Below are positions 7,007 to 11,376 of a stretch of 11,376 bases of DNA, piece after piece; the stretch's first letter is position 1, and every line of letters begins with the position of its first letter. Origin of the DNA: Acidobacteriota bacterium. GTDB lineage: Bacteria; Acidobacteriota; Terriglobia; Terriglobales; Acidobacteriaceae. Location: contig JAEZPW010000054.1 of the NCBI GenBank assembly GCA_023441255.1, positions 1 to 11,376 of the forward strand. The letters run 5' to 3'. Under the pieces are notes generated by a model that saw only the letters and a list, made by a program, of their open reading frames with translations, was not told the DNA's origin and made no database searches. The translations under genes were made by a program, and so were the position numbers.

Positions 7007-8704
7007 TCACGCTCGCCACCTTGGTGTCCGAATTCGGCCATCAATCACCTGTAATCGGCCGTTGTCGTTGAAGGTGTGGGTGCCGGTGATACCGGGGAGC
7101 CATTTCGGCTCGATACGCCCGACTGGAACCTCCCGGTATTGCGTTTCGCTCAACTCCTCGATTCGGTTCACAGTGATGGCGCGGCCGTACGTACCCCAGC
7201 AGTCCTGTCCAGGACGATAAAGGTGTCCACCCTGGCGGATAACTGCGCCCGCGGGACGCGCGCGCAGGGGGTCAGAAACAACAGGGTTTCCAGGATGCGG
7301 GTGCCACGAACCGAACGGATGATCAGCGTAGAAGATCGACAAGTCATTGTTTTGGGCGCCGTACTTGAGGACGCCTGAAAGAAACAGCCAGAACTTGCCG
7401 TCGTATTCAAGAAGAGTTGGGTCGTATCCAACGATATTGTCCAGCAGGACGGCATGTGGTTCCCAACGGTCCGGAAACTTCACAGCTCTGAACGCCTCGA
7501 TCCTGCCAGCGCCGCTGGTCTCGGGCAACATGAATATCTCGTTGTTCCAGCGGAAGAGAAAGGGGTAGGAGAGATGGTATTCGGTCTCGAGTGCCGGCTT
7601 CGCATCTACGTACTGCGAGCCGTCGTCGACGAAATAGGATATGACGCCCTTGCGTTGGTCCGTTCGGTAATCTTCGACAAACACGTATTGCTTGCCAGCG
7701 ATCTCGATGACAAACGGATCGGCATAGTAACGGTTTCGCGGGGACCGGATGACCCGGAAGCCTTTCATATCCTGATTGCTGAAAGGAACGTTCGGACTTT
7801 GGCGCAGCGCGATGAACCAGTGCTGGTTCGTGATCTGCCGCTGCACAATTCTCTTGGCACCGTTTGCCAGGACGCCAGCGAGGATGCGAGCGGTTTGCAG
7901 GTTGCTCGGGGCCGGCATGGCGCCAGAAGACTGGACGGCCTCCGACGGGCGCTCTTCCATCGGGGGATTCTCCGTCGCCCTGTCTCCGAGTGCGCAAAGA
8001 CGCTGCACCAGGAACGCCGAACGCCTCCAAAGCAGTCCGTTCTGCGCTCGATAGGGAGACTCTGGATCGCTAGCAACAAAAGCGCGGTGTACCAGCCTTG
8101 GAGCACCATCCGAGTGCTCGACTATGCAGTCCGTCACTATGGGTGATTTGAGCTGTTGCCAAAAAAAACGGGCATTGTTCTGAGACAGCACTGAGTCGAA
8201 CGGAGCGAACCGCCAAATACCTCTCTGCGCCGCAGAGGGCAGGCGGAGGTCCGGGCAGGACGTCGCCAGATTTACAATGACAGTTAGTCCAAGCTTCTCG
8301 ACCCGTTCCAGGTCGCCAGGACTGCAGACACCAGCGCCGCTTACGTGCACGGGAAATACGTCCCCGTACTCTGAGAGTTGGAGATGAACGGGCGCAGTAG
8401 CGCTCGCATTATCGGCGCGGAAGAAGTTGTCAAGGCGTGTCCAGATGCGGAGCAGCACCGGGCTGCCGGAATCGCCATTTCGCGTCCGTGTCGGTTGCGC
8501 AGTATCGCTGGATGTCACAACCAGCAGGTACGGAACTACTCCTGAGCACAAACGAATATCATCCAGTACTTGCTTCACCCATCGCGGGGACCACTGCGAA
8601 TCGAGAAGTACCCCAACTCGAACCGGGCGTGAGCATGTGACGGCCGGTTGAGTTGACGACACTATCGTTTCAGGTACGCGCATCTGCATTGGTGAGTGAG
8701 ACAT
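7007..8704 (-). CDS. Formyltransferase-like / GINT1-type beta-propeller fusion protein
   Basis: 565 aa with two parts. Residues about 27-235 resemble a degenerate formyltransferase-like domain: VRVGVLLDSQ at 28-37, VIVNLATS at 142-149, RGIWRFAPFD at 161-170, FFWQQL at 180-185 and a late LLWRRS at 224-229. Related domains usually have His residues in the GIWSFHHGD-like block; here that block has none. Residues about 240-300 look like a linker. Residues about 300-565 match the domain at the N-terminus of plant glucosamine inositolphosphorylceramide transferase 1 and its bacterial relatives, a five-bladed propeller resembling GH43/GH32: YYADPFVIE (326-334), HLSYPFLF (377-384), LPETS (393-397), YDPTLLEYDGKFWLF (427-441), RPAGAVI (483-489), YRPGQDC (496-502) and GTHTF (541-545). 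There is no signal peptide. In sugar clusters such proteins are thought to act on nucleotide-sugar or lipid-linked glycan, but the reaction is not known; a transferase or modifying role is inferred. The gene lies 56 nt after the upstream glycosyltransferase. No good Shine-Dalgarno supports the ATG at 8704. Confidence 0.75.
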   Translation of the reverse strand: MSHSPMQMRVPETIVSSTQPAVTCSRPVRVGVLLDSQWSPRWVKQVLDDIRLCSGVVPYLLVVTSSDTAQPTRTRNGDSGSPVLLRIWTRLDNFFRADNASATAPVHLQLSEYGDVFPVHVSGAGVCSPGDLERVEKLGLTVIVNLATSCPDLRLPSAAQRGIWRFAPFDSVLSQNNARFFWQQLKSPIVTDCIVEHSDGAPRLVHRAFVASDPESPYRAQNGLLWRRSAFLVQRLCALGDRATENPPMEERPSEAVQSSGAMPAPSNLQTARILAGVLANGAKRIVQRQITNQHWFIALRQSPNVPFSNQDMKGFRVIRSPRNRYYADPFVIEIAGKQYVFVEDYRTDQRKGVISYFVDDGSQYVDAKPALETEYHLSYPFLFRWNNEIFMLPETSGAGRIEAFRAVKFPDRWEPHAVLLDNIVGYDPTLLEYDGKFWLFLSGVLKYGAQNNDLSIFYADHPFGSWHPHPGNPVVSDPLRARPAGAVIRQGGHLYRPGQDCWGTYGRAITVNRIEELSETQYREVPVGRIEPKWLPGITGTHTFNDNGRLQVIDGRIRTPRWRA

Positions 8705-8760
8705 GAGGCAAACCCGTTAATCGTCGCTCCTATCTTCAATCATCCAGAACTCGTTCGTGC

Positions 8761-10143
8761 TCAAGCTGCTCCAGCTTCGGCTCGCTCGGGAGCATAAACA
8801 GCCAGCACGCGCGCATACTTGCGAGCCATTTCGCGCTGCGAATAGCGCTCGATGACCTCGAGTTTGCCGTTATACGCCACTTGACCGTACCCTTTGTACT
8901 CCCGGTAAGCCTGCAACAAGACTCTACGCATCTCGTCTTTCGATTCGACGTGAACGCCAGCCTGGGTTTCTTCCAGAAGACCGGCCAAAACACCACGTAC
9001 GCCGCCATGAGCGAGGATTGGCCTGCCCGCGGCAAGATATTCGAACACCTTGCCAGTATGCCCGCCGTTCTCGGTCTGGCCAGCCCAGTTGAGCACCAGC
9101 AGAATCTGCGACTCTCGCTGTAGCGCGAGCATCTCGGGGCGAGGCACCGATGAGCGCAGTTCCGTTACGGATTCCAGACGATATCGCTGGAGCAGCGGGG
9201 GCATAAACGCTTCCGGCTGACCGTAGAAGCGTAGAAGGAGATCGGAAATGTCGAGCTCGCCCGAGTCGACCAGATCGCGCAAGGCCTCAAGTAACAACGA
9301 CGGGTCGCGCCTCCCCATGTAGAGGATTCCGGTGTGAGTGATAGTGAATTTCGAGGAGAGCTTCCTGTCACCGATCACGGCTTCCTCGGGATCGAAGCCA
9401 TTCATGATGCTGTAGACAGGCTTGGAGGGGTAGCGGGCACGAAGTCGAGATGCCCACGGATCGGAGACAGCGACGAGCGCGTCAGCTGTAGCGAGAACGT
9501 TCCGTTCCGTGCGCCCCCTAATGGCTCCGATAAGGCCTTTGCGATCGTACATAGTATCCGCGTCGACGTTCCAGAGATCGCGGTAATCAGCAATCCAGGG
9601 ACAACCGAGTGCCTGCTTGGCTTCCTTCGCGATTAGATGACATACAAGAGGAGGCGCCGTTGAGATAATCGCCTCGATGTTCTGGCCCCTAAGTTGTTCG
9701 AGCGCGTCTACCGCATAGGGACGCCAGCCTTTGTACTCGTCGGGGTAGGAGAGAACCGCACGCACGCCTTGTACGAATTTGAACCGCAATGAATCCGGGG
9801 TCTTGGTCCATGAAGCAAGCTTGCGGTATTCACGCAACCTGCGATGCGGTTGCAGTCCGAACCTCCGCTTCCATTCCGCGATCACATCGATGGAATCGGT
9901 TTCGATGACATTGCCCGGCCTCGGGCCCGCCATTTGGGGCGTGAGTACGAGGGCCTCCCAGCCGAGGTCTGCCAGATATTTGGCGAGGCCCCTTGGGCGT
10001 ACCGCCCCCGATTCAAGGGAGGGCGGATAGTGATATGCCACGAGCAGAAGGCGGCGAACGCCCTGCGATTGCGGGTGAAGCGACGAGGGGCGAATCAACT
10101 GCGTGTCGCCGAGCGGTCCGGTCGATACCGAAGGATTTCCCAT
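8761..10143 (-). CDS. GT4-like glycosyltransferase
   Basis: 460 aa from the ATG at 10143. An in-frame TTG at 10155 would add four residues; AGGAG lies 15 nt before the TTG and 27 nt before the ATG, so neither start is well supported. The fold is GT-B. After a polar leader of about 30 residues, the N-terminal half begins LLLVAYHYPPS (YHYPPS at 37-42) and GAVRPRGLAKYL, typical of GT4-like N-terminal domains in polysaccharide clusters. Then come ISTAPPL (160-166), DYRDLW (186-191) and MNGFD (247-251). The C-terminal half has THTGILYMGRRDP (about 270-281) and KVFEYLAAGRPIL (365-377), the usual nucleotide-binding end. The first Glu of a classical EX7E is not obvious (TENGGHTGKVFEYL), so it may be a diverged member. 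It is soluble, and probably cytoplasmic, adding a sugar to the lipid-linked repeat unit. It lies 66 nt after the kinase gene. Donor and acceptor cannot be inferred. Confidence 0.85.
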   Translation of the reverse strand: MGNPSVSTGPLGDTQLIRPSSLHPQSQGVRRLLLVAYHYPPSLESGAVRPRGLAKYLADLGWEALVLTPQMAGPRPGNVIETDSIDVIAEWKRRFGLQPHRRLREYRKLASWTKTPDSLRFKFVQGVRAVLSYPDEYKGWRPYAVDALEQLRGQNIEAIISTAPPLVCHLIAKEAKQALGCPWIADYRDLWNVDADTMYDRKGLIGAIRGRTERNVLATADALVAVSDPWASRLRARYPSKPVYSIMNGFDPEEAVIGDRKLSSKFTITHTGILYMGRRDPSLLLEALRDLVDSGELDISDLLLRFYGQPEAFMPPLLQRYRLESVTELRSSVPRPEMLALQRESQILLVLNWAGQTENGGHTGKVFEYLAAGRPILAHGGVRGVLAGLLEETQAGVHVESKDEMRRVLLQAYREYKGYGQVAYNGKLEVIERYSQREMARKYARVLAVYAPERAEAGAA

Positions 10144-10209
10144 AAACGTACGCAAGCCAGCGGAAACGAACTCCTGGGCTCTGGAGAAAAGCTCTTATAT
10201 CGGTCGCGA

Positions 10210-11376
10210 TTACTGGTACCGATACTGGTAATAGTGGTATGCACCGCCTGCGGGTGCGGCGCCGTTAAGGACGACCTCAAGCACCGGCGCTCCCTGGACC
10301 GAATTAAGCAACTCCATAGCGCGAGCCATGGCATCGTGCGTGGTCACGCCGGAACGGCCCACGAATACGACTCCGTCTGCGTGGGTTGCCAGCACACGAC
10401 CGTCTGAGTAAGGGAGAATGGGTGGCGAATCGATAACGATGTAATCGAACCTGGCACGCAGTTCGATAACAATTTCTCTCATGCGGTCAGAGCTCACCAT
10501 CGCACCTGGGCTGGGATCACTCTTGCCCGCAGGAAGTATCGAAAGATTCGGAACGCCTTCAACGGAAATGAGGGCCGATTCGAGCGCAGCGGCAACGCCG
10601 GAGTCAGCCTCCAGATGATCCTTGGCAAGGACTTCGTGTAAACCGTCGACGGTCGCCACACCGAACATATTGCCAATGCGAGGGCGGCGCAAGTCGGCAT
10701 CCAGAAGACAGGTTGGGCCTCGCTGTGCCAGTACGACAGCCAAATTGGCTGCGATCGTCGTCTTGCCTTCTCCCGGGAAGGAGGACACTATCAGCAACAC
10801 TTGCTTTGCGCTGTGTCCCAACAGGATCGAGGTTGCCAAACCGCGCAAGGCTTCGGCCTGCGGTTTCGAGGTGTCTTGCAACATGAAAAGTTCCGGATTC
10901 TGTGGGCCGGATCCTGGGAGCAGTTTGCGGCGTACGCCGGAGAGAGTCCCGGGTTTATAGGTCAGAGGGAGCACCGATATGCTGGACACCCCGATGAGTT
11001 CGCGTAACTCATCAGGCGTATGGATGCGCTGGTCGAGACGGTCGTAGGCGAAAGCGACTACTACGCCTCCGACGAGCGCCAGGATGAAGCCGGCCGCGAG
11101 GTTAAACGGGATGTTCGGGCGCGTGGGAGAACTGAGTACGCGTGCTTCGTCCACAACGTTGATGTCGTTGGAGGGCGAAGCCGCGGCGATCGCCGCTTCC
11201 TTAACCTTCGCATACAGACTGTTGTAGAGGTCCGTGTTCGCCTGCGCTTCTTTCTTCAGAGTGTTGTACTGTGCAAGCTGGGTCATCTCCTTCGAGGTGC
11301 CCTTCAAGGTTCCGGACATCAATCGTTCGCGAGAGAGCGACGCAGCGTAACTGGTCTTCAGTTCACTCAGGATCGC
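10210..11376 (-). CDS. wzc: Wzc-like polysaccharide co-polymerase / tyrosine autokinase (5' end outside window)
   Basis: The frame is open from the right edge to the TAA at 10210, giving 388 visible residues of a protein that is usually about 700-750 aa; the missing part should hold the first membrane helix and the Wzz periplasmic domain. Visible order: the end of a periplasmic coiled coil (about 1-70), the conserved pre-membrane segment VVDEARVLSSPTRPNIPFNL (about 74-93), the second membrane helix (about 93-111), then a cytoplasmic BY-kinase domain. This has Walker A FPGEGKTT (200-207), Walker A' CLLDADLRRPR (223-233) and Walker B YIVIDSPP (312-319). The C-terminus has five tyrosines in its last nine residues (380, 382, 383, 385, 387), the expected autophosphorylation cluster. 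In E. coli, cycles of phosphorylation and Wzb dephosphorylation of Wzc drive polymer length and export with Wza. No Wzb-type phosphatase gene is in the window. It is the first gene of the block visible here, so any main promoter lies further upstream. Confidence 0.93.
   Translation of the reverse strand, partial: AILSELKTSYAASLSRERLMSGTLKGTSKEMTQLAQYNTLKKEAQANTDLYNSLYAKVKEAAIAAASPSNDINVVDEARVLSSPTRPNIPFNLAAGFILALVGGVVVAFAYDRLDQRIHTPDELRELIGVSSISVLPLTYKPGTLSGVRRKLLPGSGPQNPELFMLQDTSKPQAEALRGLATSILLGHSAKQVLLIVSSFPGEGKTTIAANLAVVLAQRGPTCLLDADLRRPRIGNMFGVATVDGLHEVLAKDHLEADSGVAAALESALISVEGVPNLSILPAGKSDPSPGAMVSSDRMREIVIELRARFDYIVIDSPPILPYSDGRVLATHADGVVFVGRSGVTTHDAMARAMELLNSVQGAPVLEVVLNGAAPAGGAYHYYQYRYQ

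Noticed and set aside
6998..7012. Hairpin GCGTG/CACGC at the stop of the GINT1-like gene as a terminator
   Set aside because: The stem is only 5 bp with a 5-nt loop and no T-run follows on the minus strand; the operon continues downstream.
7454..8146. 230-codon plus-strand open frame
   Set aside because: It is antisense to the GINT1-like gene, with no recognisable motif or good ribosome binding site.
10156..10209. TATAAG in the gap after the kinase gene as a -10 box
   Set aside because: No -35-like hexamer lies about 17 nt upstream; a single AT-rich hexamer in a short intra-operon gap is not enough.

Overview
The window is one continuous, densely packed operon-like block on the minus strand that encodes an extracellular or capsular polysaccharide system of the Wzx/Wzy type. 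All eight genes run right to left. In transcription order they are: a Wzc-like polysaccharide co-polymerase/tyrosine autokinase (5' end outside the window), a GT4-like glycosyltransferase, a two-domain protein with a formyltransferase-like N-terminus and a GINT1-type beta-propeller C-terminus, a Wza-like polysaccharide export protein, a GT4 glycosyltransferase with an intact EX7E motif, a polyisoprenyl-phosphate sugar phosphotransferase, a Wzy/O-antigen-ligase family polytopic membrane protein, and a membrane-anchored heparinase II/III-like lyase whose 3' end runs off at base 1.

The outer-membrane exporter (Wza type with SLBB domains) and the single-chain Wzc with C-terminal kinase point to a diderm (Gram-negative) bacterium. 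The moderately high G+C, the gene content and the protein style would fit a soil organism such as an Acidobacteriota member, but that placement is an impression and was not tested. There are no tRNA, rRNA, CRISPR, IS or phage sequences, and no stretch over 300 bases lacks a gene. Gaps between genes are 16 to 66 nt, except 135 nt before the export gene, so co-transcription is likely. I saw no convincing promoter or rho-independent terminator.

How the parts fit together: the sugar phosphotransferase would load the first sugar-phosphate on undecaprenyl phosphate at the cytoplasmic face. The two glycosyltransferases, and perhaps the GINT1-like protein, would extend the repeat unit. A flippase (Wzx), not found here and presumably outside the window, would translocate it, and the Wzy-like protein would polymerise it in the periplasm. 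The Wzc-like kinase and Wza-like channel would control length and export. The heparinase II/III-like protein would cleave uronate-containing polymer at the periplasmic membrane surface.

The most unusual elements are the lyase, tethered at the N-terminus and probably also at the C-terminus, with all its catalytic-type motifs kept; and the formyltransferase-like/GINT1-like fusion, whose formyltransferase half seems to have lost its catalytic histidines. Smaller points are a perfect 14-bp palindrome between two genes, a tiny ORF overlapping the export-gene start as TAATG, and a short tandem DNA repeat that encodes the C-terminal tyrosine cluster of the kinase.
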